Assembly: GCA_023653785.1 (NCBI GenBank)
Contig: JAMKCH010051754.1
Span: forward strand, 1-64,000
Length of the DNA stretch: 64,000 nt
Source: Ophioderma brevispina
Lineage: Eukaryota; Echinodermata; Ophiuroidea; Amphilepidida; Ophiodermatidae
Direction of reading: 5' to 3'
Shown one piece after another: positions 36,101 to 44,631 of this stretch. The position numbers were made by a program, and so were the translations under genes. The notes beneath the pieces were generated by a model that made no database searches, had not been told where the DNA came from, and worked only from the letters and a program-made list of their open reading frames with translations. Within the stretch, counting starts at the first letter, position 1, and every line of letters begins with the position of its first letter.

Positions 36101-38970
36101 GTAGACCATAATGACTACTTTTGTAATATAGTTTTACAAAATATAGTTTTTCCTAATATGCACATGCTAATGTACTAATTTGCATACAAACAAATGCAAT
36201 TGGGGCCACCTTAATTATGAATCACCTAATTCTTGTTGCTCTCTGTGACAGTAATAAAATGGATGCCATGTTTAAATATGGGGTCTTAATACCTAGTACT
36301 GCAAAAATATGGGTATACCCACTAAAGTAGTAAAAGTCAGAAGCTGTCCTTTAAATGAGTCTCATTCACCCTAACGTCTGTATTTCTTAAATTGTACAGT
36401 TAGCGTGTGAGAAGACATTATCCTCTATGCATGCTGTACTCATGAGGACACACAAATATGCACAAGGTAAGAGACTAGAGCTTTTGGTAGAGTTACTAAT
36501 CTGTGTATTTACCCCAAATTCTTGATTTGGTGAGCTTGTGGGAGGTACTCCATGGTCACTCCCAATGTGACCCCAGAGTGACCCCTGTCAAAGGACCAGG
36601 AAGGTCCTTTTGAAGTACACAACCAATGGTGTGCTCTAGAGGAAGTATTAAGTCAATCCTACAATGCACCAGTTTTGGAAATTTAACTTCAATAAGGTCA
36701 TATGCTCCCACAAAAATCCTATTCTAAACACATAAAACCCCTGATTTTTACACTCATTTTAGCCCACAAGGTGGTAGTACTTAGGGAATTTTTAGCATAA
36801 TGAAATTTCTTGTGGTTCTTAAACTTCTTGGAACTATTTTTAGTATTGATGTGTGTTTAGTACAGTGCAGTATAGGCACATTGCAATGCATTCTGGGATT
36901 AATTCAAAACACCCTCTGGGTGTGCTCTGAGAGTCACACCATTTACGCTCCCATAGCATCTCTAGTGCTGGGACACAGCGCCACCTATTCCGTATCCGCA
37001 TCGCTAATTGGCCGGCTATTCTTAGACATGCGCTACGTCATGGGACTCCCTAGCAGCCAAACGCTTGTTAAAGGCTCTGCGATTAGCTTGAACAAGGAAT
37101 GAAAAAACGGTTTCGCGGGACCTTGGATATCGCGAAATCAACGAATCAGGTGGTCAATCTGATGTTAGAAACGGTTTCCTGACAAAAAAGACCCCTTAGC
37201 TCACTAGTTTTTGTAAGCCTGACATGTGGCATGACTTGACAGCAGCAATCGAGAATTGAGCCAGCTGATAAGGTAAGAAAATGCTTGTATGGATCGTATT
37301 TTTCATGTTTTTTTCGACTTTTTCCAAAAATAAACCTATATTATAAACTAATCAGCTAACTAGACAATTTAGTTAGGAATATTTTGGTGCATAAATCGTT
37401 ACGATAGGCCGAATATTTTGCGCAATCTCCAGTGTACCGCAATGTACAAAAAAATCCGAATCAACGCTATCTGACACTGTGTGTATGTGGAGTTTCCACG
37501 CTTAGCCGATTATGATGTGGTTGATAACTCCCTTGCGCAGTGAAGATTTGCCAAGGTTTGCCAAGATTCAACAATGGCTGGCGCTGTGTGCCAAGACGAC
37601 ACGTAAATGGTGTGGAGTACACTTTTAATACAAGTCGCCCCCAGCTTTACATGTACACAGCCAGGTTCTTACGGTGTAACCCAGAGCTTAATAGGCTACT
37701 TTGTGTGTACTATTAGCTCTACTCCAGGGGTACCCCTTTGATGGATTTTTGATGCAGTGCCTACAACTAAGTATTACTTACAAAGCTTACAAACCGCTAG
37801 TACATAATAGTTACGTTTACTTAGCAGTACCCATCCTATAGTGCACTCTGCAGTTGCTTTGCTAGGTGACTGTGAGGCACTCATGTAGGACACCAGTAGT
37901 GGAGTACCTCTGCACCTACTCCGAGTACCTTCACAGGTACTCTCCTAAAGGCTACCTAGTAAGCAGCACTTTGGCCCATAGAGGGTGTCAAACATTTGTT
38001 GTTTACCCCTTTCTGACCTTTTTGAAAGCTTAGTAACATCTATATTTTGAGTTCAGCATCACCAAAACCCCCATATATGACATTTTGTGTATACCAGGCT
38101 TCTTATAAGAGTACAGAACATATTTTGGAACACAAAACATGAGTTCAAATATATGGTGACATCCCTCTCATCCCCTCCATTGTTGACCAATGTCAAATGC
38201 ACTCTGCTGGCCACTGCTTCAATGCCAAGGACCAGATCATATTGATCAGATGTTGTTGATGGTGACTTCCATGCCCAAATCAAGGTAGAAGATCTTCAAC
38301 CATACAGCAAGATTTAGAGGATCTGCCAAATCTTATGAGCGACAAGGCTTCCTTATGTGAGATTGTGAAATCTATCTTGGTTGTGACTGCAAGGAGGAGG
38401 ATCAGTGTATTACCTTGCAGTAAGTGCATCCTTTGGATACTAACGTTAGTTAGTTAAACCAAAGTTTTAAATCCGGTTTTGTCCCTGTCAACGGGGTGGC
38501 CGAATACACCTCACAATCAGCAATACTGCTTTGTGAGGATTTGTTGGAGCAAAAGATAATTGACCGGATGCCCTTCCTGACGCCAATCCACAGTTTTCGG
38601 CGGTGGGCCTAGCCTTTGGGCAACTATGCCCACCATACAAGGCAGCATGTGCTGGATGGCCACCAAGCTCTCCAGAGCTGACGCGCTTGTAGGTAGATCT
38701 TCTTTTTCATTCTACCAGGGTAACCAGCCACCCTCCTCATCAGATTTCCTTAGAAAATCGATGGGGGTGACGGTTTAGCTGCCGACAACTCGGCCCTGGG
38801 ACAGGTAGTACTGGTTACCAGGATACCAGTAGCAGGCCATAAAAGGAAACCTGACCTGACCCTGACCCTAACAATTCTCTCTTTTCCCTCTTTCAGCTCT
38901 TGCAGGGGAAGGCAACAAGCCCAGCGTATTTCAACGAGAGCTACGCCTTATCCAGAGTAAAGAGACATAG
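21008..38970 (+). CDS. PDXK: Pyridoxal kinase gene (six exons seen, first exon missing)
   Basis: PDXK phosphorylates pyridoxal, pyridoxine and pyridoxamine with ATP in the cytosol to make the B6 cofactors. Six + strand exons, in family order, encode [75 protein letters not shown] and [19 protein letters not shown]. The GTGD motif of the ribokinase fold, with its catalytic Asp, is intact. Splice phases match throughout (1, 2, 1, 0, 1). The N-terminal exon (SIQSHV..GYVGN region) was not found upstream. Introns are 1.2, 9.0, 2.4, 2.1 and 2.4 kb and hold many repeats. Exons 1, 2 and the last carry one-base frameshifts; the middle three are clean. Either a decayed copy or assembly indels; I lean to the latter. 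Confidence 0.85.
21574..21591 (+). promoter_or_regulatory. ZNF143/Staf-like site (candidate)
   Basis: TTCCCACAATGCCTTTCG agrees with the Staf/ZNF143 binding consensus (CCCANAATGC core) with one outer mismatch. It lies inside a CpG-containing patch (21485-21720) in an intron of PDXK. It could mark an internal promoter or be chance. Confidence 0.25.
21763..21832 (-). mobile_element. MITE family F, end fragment
   Basis: aaaggctgacttcagagattttgaat followed by ataattttttgtg is the reverse complement of the right end of the family F element at 51219-51582. Only this terminus is recognisable here. Confidence 0.5.
22323..22557 (+). CDS. PDXK: PDXK exon, [22 protein letters not shown] region (frameshifted)
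   Basis: The acceptor ctcaag precedes 22323 and the donor gcaga|gtagtg follows 22557. Codons give GSESFLS, then [21 protein letters not shown], then (in other frames) GDN, LLPVYY, PLADLIT and TPNTFEAE. This is the order found in pyridoxal kinases (YTR..SFL, VCDPV.GD, LLPVY, PLADIITPNQFEAE). At least three small indels break the frame: near 22344, at gattcccgtcc (about 22421) and near acaacccatt (about 22494). About 22 bases between LIT and TPN have no counterpart in the family and may be an insertion. Confidence 0.8.
22710..23116 (+). repeat. 400-bp interspersed repeat R1, copy 1
   Basis: It pairs with 38460-38872: shared words include gggtggccg(g/a)atacacctc, tgcccttcctgacgcca, atccacagttttcggcggtg, gtagatcttctttttcattc, taccagggt, catcagatttcct and aggtagtactggttaccagg. 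Both copies lie in the same orientation in PDXK introns. A third fragment (ggtggccggattcacct) is at 61922. The GGATGCCCTTCCTGACGCC word is familiar from SINE or LINE 3' regions in animals, but I cannot assign a family. Confidence 0.8.
23120..25190. other. PDXK intron, no other gene seen
   Basis: Mixed composition. A CpG-containing patch lies at 24240-24330 (gatatgacgtcgaagacgcg) and a GC-rich stretch at 24715-24800. A short similarity to 50-110 is present at 24528-24590. No exon with family match was found. Confidence 0.4.
25191..25258. repeat. Hairpin
   Basis: ATTTCACGAGCC (25210-25221) and GGCTCGTGAAAT (25227-25238) are perfect complements around a 5-base loop. The stem extends outward with mismatches to GGACAAATTTTG and CCCAAATTGTCC at the two ends. 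It may be a very short MITE or a transcriptional hairpin. Confidence 0.6.
25266..25835 (+). CDS. Unrecognised 189-codon open frame (doubtful)
   Basis: It is open for 570 bp in otherwise stop-rich DNA. The predicted protein has a hydrophobic first third and a Cys-rich second half ([32 protein letters not shown]), but no domain I recognise. It sits in the 9-kb PDXK intron directly after a hairpin, without a clear promoter. It could be a chance frame, a fragment of a mobile element, or a small intronic gene. Confidence 0.2.
   Translation: MFFFWSINVINGAFAIALKNLPILPLCNALLDFFMACLIALKITVVQAVILWMKLMEMDFELLLCVNAILEGVLLRESDFQCRNSHVCPILRHYEDSRGRVCVSDHQYHELRERGWICGLLCPCARLMLLCYECACMTRPWLRFSACNMQLMCSNKSMPLSSSKMSLCCVRGRDIILYQYIYIVTFMTD
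25840..27900. other. PDXK intron, AT-rich
   Basis: No gene is supported. A fragment related to the left end of MITE family F lies at 27320-27355 (gagtacacctcatcgggaaa matches the reverse complement of tttcccgatgagggcgcact at 51239). Repeated aatgag/aaaatacaaataatttt words occur at 26395-26470. Confidence 0.4.
27905..29720. repeat. G-rich minisatellite with TGACC arrays
   Basis: Two kinds of block alternate: purine-rich runs built on gtgcatcggggaggggg and gggtggtgggggaagg (27920-28240, 28570-28970, 29350-29630), and arrays of about 18 bp built on tgaccttggtgaccccatg (28310-28560, 29070-29340). The long proline-rich - strand frames are translations of this repeat and not genes. Copies vary by small indels. 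Confidence 0.9.
30089..31165. mobile_element. Mariner-like TIR element without transposase (M2)
   Basis: The left end is TA-CAGACTGTCC (30089) followed by aaactatacaatcaaa. The right end reads tttgattgtatagttttta, ttgggacagtctg-TA (31165). The ends are inverted copies over about 35 bp and flanked by TA, as for Tc1/mariner elements. The interior (about 1 kb) has no transposase and probably contains unrelated insertions. It lies in the 9-kb PDXK intron. M1 at 34341 has a related terminus (CAGGCTGTCCCA). Confidence 0.7.
31566..31714 (+). CDS. PDXK: PDXK exon, LLSGKT..DADYPDK region (intact)
   Basis: The acceptor gtttgcag precedes 31566 and the donor aaag|gtaggt follows 31714. It is open throughout in the phase set by the previous donor, so the Glu codon is split across the junction. 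It encodes [20 protein letters not shown], then [14 protein letters not shown] and [10 protein letters not shown]. This corresponds to the human LLSGRKIHSQEEAL..MLHSMGPDTVVITSSD segment. No frameshift. Confidence 0.93.
31745..31862 (+). repeat. Interspersed repeat, copy 2
   Basis: Second copy of the repeat at 3805-3915, here inside a PDXK intron. The open frame 31825-32154 that begins in it has no domain and I do not call it a gene. Confidence 0.45.
32370..32975 (+). repeat. About 145-bp tandem repeat with DR1-like motifs
   Basis: Four units and part of a fifth start gagaagtaaaagtccaat(t/a)gc at about 32374, 32520, 32655, 32805 and 32952. Each carries ccttggaaacc, aaggtcaagggtcacatacc, aaaggtca and gaggtcaagttataaaatggg in order. 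At 32723-32735 there is a perfect AGGTCA-A-AGGTCA direct repeat. It sits in the intron between PDXK exons 31566 and 34161. Confidence 0.85.
33335..33545 (+). other. CpG-containing patch with short ATG frame
   Basis: From 33170 to 33540 the PDXK intron becomes CpG-rich (gcgcatgcgc, gccgcgtgacggcc, gtaccgccgcgctg). An ATG in good context (gcgagATGG at about 33416) opens a frame reading [17 protein letters not shown] and ends after about 40 codons. It looks like a promoter plus first exon of an unidentified transcript, but no proper 5' splice site follows and I recognise no family. Confidence 0.2.
33944..34005. repeat. Near-perfect 25-bp inverted repeat
   Basis: GCTATGAGTTG followed by an A-run and TATTGGGC is mirrored by GCCCAATA, a T-run and CAACTCATAGC. 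The arms differ by one A/T in the run and the 13-base loop is tcgactgcgtctc. Another TTCGCCCAATA lies just upstream (33915). It is about 155 bp upstream of a PDXK exon. Confidence 0.75.
34161..34282 (+). CDS. PDXK: PDXK exon with GTGD catalytic motif (intact)
   Basis: The acceptor tctatttcag precedes 34161 and the donor cag|gtaaag follows 34282. The split Asp codon joins the previous exon. It reads [18 protein letters not shown] and then [25 protein letters not shown] is the anion-hole and catalytic-base motif of the pyridoxal kinase / ribokinase fold (human [20 protein letters not shown]). Phase 0 at the donor. No frameshift. Confidence 0.95.
34301..34344 (+). repeat. 44-bp direct repeat, copy 1
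   Basis: Identical over 44 bases to 35592-35635 (tgaaattttaactacttagt ... gacaaggatgtaca). The two copies enclose M1 and a SINE, 1247 bp of inserted DNA. M1 begins within the last bases of this copy. Confidence 0.9.
34341..35342. mobile_element. Mariner-like element with about 200-bp inverted ends (M1)
   Basis: The left terminus is TA-CAGGCTGTCCCA at 34341 and the right is TGGGACAGCCTG-TA at 35342. The ends stay inverted-complementary for roughly 200 bp (cattttga..aaagaaaagt, gtctttgtttggtatc, atttcatttcaa, gtagaacaa). The interior of about 600 bp has no transposase. CAGG-TGTCCCA ends and TA flanks are characteristic of mariner-type elements. It is inserted 58 bp after a PDXK exon. Confidence 0.85.
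35406..35475 (-). mobile_element. tRNA-derived SINE head
   Basis: Read on the - strand it has an A box TAGCTCGGTTGG (35466-35455) and a B box GGTTCCAGTC (35422-35413) with tRNA-like spacing and a ctctgatgcggaggtc anticodon-arm region. It is not a normal tRNA gene, since the acceptor stem does not pair. The body and tail probably run into 35343-35400. It lies directly behind the M1 terminus. Confidence 0.65.
35592..35635 (+). repeat. 44-bp direct repeat, copy 2
   Basis: Second identical copy of 34301-34344. It marks the far side of the M1-plus-SINE insertion. Confidence 0.9.
35677..35942 (+). mobile_element. MITE family C, internally deleted copy
   Basis: TTAAAGGGGCATTTTGTGAT at the left and ATCACGAAATGCCCCTTAA at the right form inverted ends in TTAA. 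Length 266 bp against about 346 for the full copy at 42350. The central TGTCCGT palindrome is missing, so the deletion took out the middle. Confidence 0.85.
35956..36091. mobile_element. 136-bp foldback MITE
   Basis: AGTTCCATATGTACCCCTTT at the left is inverted at the right as AAAGGGGTACATATGGAACT, a 20-bp perfect pair. The middle is AT-rich. It directly follows the family C copy. No target duplication is clear. Confidence 0.75.
36400..36466 (+). CDS. PDXK: PDXK exon, [14 protein letters not shown] region (intact)
   Basis: The acceptor attgtacag precedes 36400 and the donor acaag|gtaaga follows 36466. It encodes [20 protein letters not shown] plus AQ, equal to human [24 protein letters not shown], and ends in phase 1. 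No frameshift. Confidence 0.93.
36470..38455. other. PDXK intron, no element named
   Basis: Unremarkable intron sequence. The open frame at 36800-37102 lacks splice or domain support. The segment 37640-38000 is rich in gtact/agtac words, possibly an old repeat. Confidence 0.45.
38460..38872 (+). repeat. 400-bp interspersed repeat R1, copy 2
   Basis: Matches 22710-23116 along its length. It ends in a short ctgacc/ctgaccctaac run, a simple-repeat tail of the kind seen at 3' ends of some LINEs and SINEs. Its 3' end lies only about 24 bp before the acceptor of the last PDXK exon, within the region where the branch point and pyrimidine tract sit. Confidence 0.8.
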
Positions 38971-39146
38971 AAAATCCAACATTGGTGGTAAAAGGGGTCT
39001 CCCCTTCAACAGTAGCAGCACAAGGATTTTGCCGAAGGGAAGAAAATATAATGCTATTAATGCACACCAAAAAAATGTTCATTTGCCTCATAGACACAGA
39101 ACAGGGGTCTGAAATTTTTAAAAATGTTTTCTACATTTTGAGTTAA
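38897..39146 (+). CDS. PDXK: PDXK last exon (one-base frameshift near the C-terminus)
   Basis: The acceptor ctctttcag precedes 38897. The reading in phase gives [20 protein letters not shown] then SKET and a stop at 38968-38970. Pyridoxal kinases continue here with an SKRDIE-type sequence. The +1 frame supplies [11 protein letters not shown] from 38964 and stays open to a TAA at 39144-39146. A single missing A in the run at 38959 (agtaaaga) would rejoin them. So the native end is either the short form or, more likely, in the second frame. C-terminal extent beyond VVKG is uncertain. Confidence 0.85.
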
Positions 39147-39744
39147 AAAGAAATTTGGTTTAAGGAGTAATCGTTCAATTTTTCCCCAATGGATTTTTTT
39201 AATCGTGGCCATAATGCCAAAAAGTGTAGACTTGGCTATTCATTAGCATAGTCGGTAACATGAAGCCAACTGAACAATTTTTGTGTCGCCTGCCCTAATG
39301 CAGGAAGACACATAGTGATCACTTTTGTCCACTGTTTTGTAGTCTGTTGTTGAGGTGTCTTTTGTTGATGTTGATTTCAAAGTAAGGCAATGAGTTTTGG
39401 TTGGGTGGATTTTTTTTCTGCTGTCCAAGGTGGAAAAAATCGTCACAGCCTTCATTGCAAATTACTTATTTTCCTAATTTTAAATATACTCTTTTTAGAA
39501 GTCGGTGGAAAAGATTTCTTTTAACTCATCAGTGTGGTGTCTTTTCTGTCTCTTTAGTGGGCAGTTTATTTTACCTTCCATGACTCCCCCTGCATGTCTA
39601 ATGGTGCATTCCTTAATTGTCAGAGATGCTGATGATATGGCTCATTCATGGTATTAAGGCAGCACATTTTAAATTGTACAATTAACAAATTCTTTTGGGC
39701 CTATACCACTGTTTGGTTTTCGCAAGTAATAACAGCAAAACTGG

Positions 39745-40035
39745 GGTGTTAACTTAAACAACTATGGGTGTTCATTTTGAACACCCACCTGGAATCAATG
39801 GGGACTGCACCCTAGTGTTAGATTTACACCAGTTCCGTACGGTGTTAAATACCACCATGTTATGTATGGTATGACACTGATTGGTGTTCATTTTGCACCA
39901 CATGTCCTGTTAATTATCTTTTTAACACTGTCAGTGCCAAATAGACACTACTAGTGTTTATTTAACACCCTCCTGGAATCAATACGGGACCGCACCCTCT
40001 GGTGTTAACACCAAACTTGGGTGTTAACATTTATA
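39745..40035. repeat. GGTGTT/AACACC-rich repeat pair
   Basis: Two related segments, 39762-39835 and 39948-40022, share (a)acaccc, cctggaatcaat, gggac(t/c)gcaccct and tggtgtta words. ggtgtt and aacacc occur in both orientations, so the region can form several small hairpins. Class unknown. Confidence 0.55.
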
Positions 40036-40354
40036 TTAGTAACGTCTGACATTTTGGTAGAAAATGTTTGATTTTGTTATTGTTTGCTTATAACTGTTTA
40101 CCTCTAACATTACATAAGCAGATCACAAAATGCATAATTAAAATTGTGCAGCAACACCAAGCGATGTTAAATCAGCACCAGAAACTAGCACCGAACAAGC
40201 TTGAACTCGACTTGGTAATATTTTAACATCTCAGTTTTTGCAGTGTACATGGCTTAAGTTGTGGTAGCAGTTTTGGACCAGATTGCAAAGCAAGAATCTG
40301 ACTTAAAAGGTGAAGTATCTAATGTCTGTGTGTCTGTCTGTTATTTGCAAATTA

Positions 40355-40679
40355 CAATTACACCTTTGGCATTTTGTGATCTTAGCATCTTTCTTTCTGT
40401 TAATGGTACACAAGATACCCTGAGAAAAAAGCTTATTCTCCAAATTTTGATTCTGATGATTCACTTTGTGGTATGAGCAAAAATATCTGCCCTATTGGCC
40501 ATTTCTGTCCATTTGTTGGACAGAAATTATTTCTGCAAAAATGACCGAATGAATCTATGCATTTGTGGCACATGTATATTACTTAGGCCAACTGGCCAAT
40601 AGTTCCAATGACATAAAAGTTGACCATTTTAGGGGGTTAAGTTCAGGATGAAGCTGTGGATCACAAAATGTCCCTTTAA
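40355..40679 (+). mobile_element. MITE family C copy, left end worn
   Basis: The right end ATCACAAAATGTCCCTTTAA is intact with TTAA. The left end reads cctttggcattttgtgatc without TTAA. The centre TTTCTGTCCATTTGTTGGACAG carries the family palindrome. It contains the aatgaccga and ccgaatgaatc region seen in other C copies. Confidence 0.75.
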
Positions 40680-40684
40680 AAGTG

Positions 40685-42345
40685 AAGCATGAATTCTCGC
40701 AATTACCCTTGCCAGTCCAATTTTTGCCCGCAAGGGTCGACATTGCCGTCCAACTTCCATTGGATTAACACGCAAGTAGTGTGATTATTATGTTAAAAAC
40801 AGCTCAATAAAAAAGTTTGTGTAATCAAAAGAAAGCAAAGTGTTTACTTATTGTAATAGCGGTTTTAGTGTGCATTCGCACACAACCGACCATTATATGT
40901 ACAAATAAATGATTTTCGCACGTGTTCCTGTATAATATTGGTATTATGCAGGCTGTGTATGTTGACTTTTTCCCATGATGCTTCAGGAAAACATCGCCTC
41001 TCCAAGACAATCATTGGGAGCGCATCGTATTGGGAATTGCAAGAATTAAATTACCAAGGGTTTTCTCATACTGAAGTCTGCTGACTGATAATTTCTGATA
41101 AAATTTGACAACCCTCAAAGTTATCCATTATCTTCATATATTTCTTTCATTCACCTGACCATGTGTGTATGGTTTCCCATCATGCTTGGGCTTTCCTGAC
41201 ATGGTTTTTGGTACATAGCCAACAAGTACAGGTTGGTCAAAATAAGGCCCAGGAAAGAAAGGTTTGTCTCGGCTTCCCACTCGCATAGATGTAAAAATCA
41301 CATTTGACCACATTTTATTTTTTGAAAGGCTTCAAGAGATTCCTTTTAAACTGGTCAAGAAAAAAAGGAAAATTTGGCCATGAAGCAGCTGAAAAAAGTC
41401 TAATAGTGCAATAAAATGTCCATGTAGCGCATAGCTTTAGCCTAAAAATGCATTGTGCTTAGGAAGCTTGAGACAAACTCCTCTTTTTTTGGGCCTAAGC
41501 CATAATTTTGACCGGTGGCCTTTGCAACATTGTTATTATTGTTTGCCTCGGTGTATATTAATATGTTCCATGGTCCAGGGGATGAGTAGGCTAAAAGTAA
41601 ACTAACAAGGTCATTATCAACAGAGAATAATGTATAAAAGTGGAGTGGTATGACAGGCTGATAGCAACAAATTGTATTCAAAATTTACATAGATGGTGTT
41701 CCAATATTGCTAAATGAACATCTTTTATATTGCCCATCCTGCCAGAATCAACTAATTTCTTGCAGAAATTTTATTGCATTGTGGATTTGCAAAGGGCCAT
41801 CTAAAGGTCACATTTAAAAAAGGTTGTCTCAAAACTCCTCTGTTGAAAACTAATGCAGAATGTGTTTTTTTATTTTTTTTTTAAATTTTAAAATAATGTC
41901 ATGTAAGGACCATTAATATTTTGCTTTCCTTATTGCCAATACACACTGCATACCAGAGATGGTCGTACGTGCTCCAGACAGTGTTTTTTGTAACTTTAAA
42001 GCAAATAGTGGACTTTTAAGGTGATTTTTACTCTATTTTCTTGTTAAAAATATTAAAATGAAGATAAAAAATTGAATTTTTAATTTTCAAAGAATCTAAT
42101 GTGCATGATTTTATTAACACATTTGAGACAAACCAATTTTATCCCCTGGCCCAAAAGGTCAAAGGTCATACTTTGCATGTTTCAAGCTGTTCTGTTCTTA
42201 TTTTCCCAGAACATGTGTGCAAACTCTCTCTTACCAACCGGGCCATCCATCTCCACCTGTGCAAACTCCCTATTTCCAACTGGCCAGTGGGATCTCACAA
42301 GTTTTAACTTGCAGTATTTTTTAATGTGGCCTAATGGAATGAACA
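40685..42345. other. AT-rich, no gene supported
   Basis: Nothing named except a perfect AGGTCA-A-AGGTCA direct repeat at 42156-42168. A segment at 41260-41480 resembles 52470-52740 (gtttgtctc(g/a)gcttcccactc, ggaaaatttggc, aaaatgcattgtgcttagg and gagacaaactc in the same order), an unnamed interspersed repeat. Confidence 0.5.
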
Positions 42346-42349
42346 GAAA

Positions 42350-42695
42350 TTAAAGGGGCATTTCGTGATCCCCAGCCTCGTCCCCCCGACTTACCTAAAA
42401 AATGTTGAGATTTTAATATCATCAGAACCTTTAGCCTTTGTAATCCATGTGTGCCCAATCTTACGTGCAAATTCGGTCACATCTGTAAGAAATTTGCAAT
42501 TTTGTATTTTCTGTCCGTAAACGGACAGAAATTACAGCACAGTAGCCTATGGGACCGTGGGAAACTCGCAATTGCTCATAACACAAAACCGCAAGATCGG
42601 GATCAGCTCACATTTTGAGAATAAGCTTTTCTCAAGGATATCTAGTGATCAATGAATACAACAGAAGGTGCTGGAATCACAAAATGCACCTTTAA
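42350..42695 (+). mobile_element. MITE family C, full-length copy
   Basis: Ends TTAAAGGGGCATTTCGTGAT and ATCACAAAATGCACCTTTAA are inverted and flanked by TTAA. At its centre TTTCTGTCCGT-AA-ACGGACAGAAA (42508-42531) is a perfect palindrome. The ends fit the T2/Kolobok MITE terminus rule (TTAAAGGRR). No coding capacity. Length 346 bp. Confidence 0.9.
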
Positions 42696-42737
42696 AAATC
42701 AACACTTGGATGTTGACCCATCTTTTAAAAAAATTGA

Positions 42738-42955
42738 ATAGCATAGTGTGAATTTTTACCTATTATCCCACTAATACTATATATTATATATAACAATGAA
42801 TTATGACCCCCTTGTGACCTTTGACCCCCCTCCACAAACCGTGAGGACAGATGACGCATGCGTTCATGGAATGCTGTATTTTGTTTTTAATTAGATTGCA
42901 TAGTGTGAATTTTTCCTTATTATCCCACTAATACTATATTAACAACGAACAATGT
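42738..42955 (+). repeat. Direct repeat, offset about 157 bp
   Basis: gcatagtgtgaattttt, ttatcccactaatac and tatatt with aacaa(t/c)gaa occur at about 42742-42800 and again at about 42899-42950. The intervening part includes ccttgtgacctttgaccccc. Class unknown. Confidence 0.7.
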
Positions 42956-43281
42956 ATTGTTTGGATAACAAAATGCTGAATATTGAGCCAATATGTAGTC
43001 TTTTTGTAAGCATTTTGTAATTGTGTAGGGTAAGATAAGGTGGCAGGGTGGGTTGGGCTGAGTATAGTATTGTTTTAGATTAGTGTAGTCATTTGTACCT
43101 GCTTTTAAGTTAATTAATCATGGTGAAATTAATTATCAAGTGTTTCAATTTTGTACAGATGTTGGACCGAAGTAAAATATTAACCAACTACCTCGAAATA
43201 TGTGAAGCGACCAAGCTAAATTAGTCATTTGTCGAATCTTGAGCCTATTTTTATTGTTCACCTTTGAATTTAATTGTACTT

Positions 43282-43416
43282 AGGGATTCAGACATGTTAC
43301 AGAGTGGTTCGTCACAAATCAACAATGATGCATCCATTCGTCCGCATATTTTTATCCCACTCGGATGCAGAGTTGTTGATTCGTGATGAACCACTCTGTA
43401 ACATGTTTAAATCCCT
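43282..43416. mobile_element. 135-bp foldback MITE
   Basis: Left GGGATTCAGACATGTTACAG continues with AGTGGTTCGTCAC. The right arm is its inverse, ending ...CTGTAACATGTTTAAATCCC. Arms of about 33 bp with few mismatches. No clear target duplication. Confidence 0.75.
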
Positions 43417-43730
43417 TTCAACAACAAAAATTATGACAACTTATTAATGTCGGGTATAGAGGACCATAATTATTCTCGCTTTCATACACTGCGTATTTAC
43501 GCATATACAGCAGCAAATCAGTGAAGCTGTTAACAAAATACGCGAACGTGGATTGAAAATGTTCAGTTGCACTCCGCGTACTGCGCAAGGTGCTTTCGAG
43601 CATGTGTGTCACCAAGGACTGATTTATTTTCTTAGTAGGTAATTTGTTTTTAATCCATGATAAATGGAATTTCTAAACCACTTTTTTATCCCTAATTAAG
43701 GCGAATTCTTTGTTTTCTGTCGTGTATGAA

Positions 43731-43891
43731 ATAGGTTAATAACTGCATATTTACTTTTGCTCAAAAAATGGGACAAATCAATGCATTTGCGCTGAATTTT
43801 TATGCTTGTCCAACGTATCAAAATCTCAGCATGCGTGCATTGATTTGTCCCATTTTTCTCGCAAGAAGTAAATGCGCAGTTATTAGCCTAT
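43731..43891. mobile_element. 160-bp foldback MITE with long arms
   Basis: ATAGGTTAATAACTGC and then TGGGACAAATCAATGCA on the left are inverted on the right as TGCATTGATTTGTCCCA and GCAGTTATTAGCCTAT. Arms of about 55 bp with small mismatches and a loop of about 45 bp. Confidence 0.8.
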
Positions 43892-44041
43892 AAATAATAC
43901 TAAAATGTTCCCAGTTCGACAGAAATCTTTCCTCGTAAAATCTAAAGCAAAACACTAGTTTTGGCATGTTTGTTGCTTTGCAGTCTGCACCTGGTGCTCT
44001 AGCACATACTCAGTTCCATACTTGGCGAACAGTGCGTCAAC

Positions 44042-44402
44042 TTAAAGAGACATGAGGAGATTTCCAGAAAGAAGTGCCCCCAATTTTTGTTGAACCCGGT
44101 TTTTTGCATATTCGGACTGCTTACCAATGTATTAGATCACACCTGAAGTGAATTAGCCGAATACGCCGTCTTTATGTAATAAGATGATGATTTAGTACTT
44201 TCTGTCGTGCACAACAGAAAGTCAAAGCATGGTTTTCTATGGGGAGGATTGCGATAGCAGGCAAGTTCAAACAAGGTTGCGGTATTCTTTTGTACTTGTT
44301 TGTTCAATAAACCTTCGAAATGTTCTCGGTAGGTGGTCTACGACTGATCCAGTGAAAATTGAGAGAAATTTTGTATCCTCAAAAAATCTCCTGTCACTTT
44401 AA
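44042..44402 (-). mobile_element. MITE family D, - orientation
   Basis: Bounded by TTAA at 44042 and 44399. It is the reverse complement of 50255-50612 over its length. The right end AAATCTCCTGTCACTTTAA and left end TTAAAGAGACATGAGGAGAT are inverted. The centre ACTTTCTGTCGTGCACAACA (44197 onward) is a nearly perfect 26-bp palindrome. Length 361 bp. Confidence 0.9.
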
Positions 44403-44631
44403 GCATATCGCGTCAACGCCCTTCTGTGAACACTGCGCCAGATGTGATGCGCTTATTTACAATATGTCTGAAATTGTAAGTCCAATTGGCTTCAATTTCA
44501 GGAAAATGAAGCCCAGAAAATGGCACAAAAACTGAACCTAAAAACTTAATTTTGATTTTACTCTACAAATGACTTTTTACTTGATCACTTCACATTAGTT
44601 GCCGTGAGAAGTGAGAGAAACCATTGGGGTT

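Noticed and set aside
44042..44402. piggyBac origin of the TTAA elements
   Set aside because: piggyBac also uses TTAA, but its ends usually begin CC. The TTAAAGG ends here fit T2/Kolobok better. Not fully excluded without the autonomous partner.
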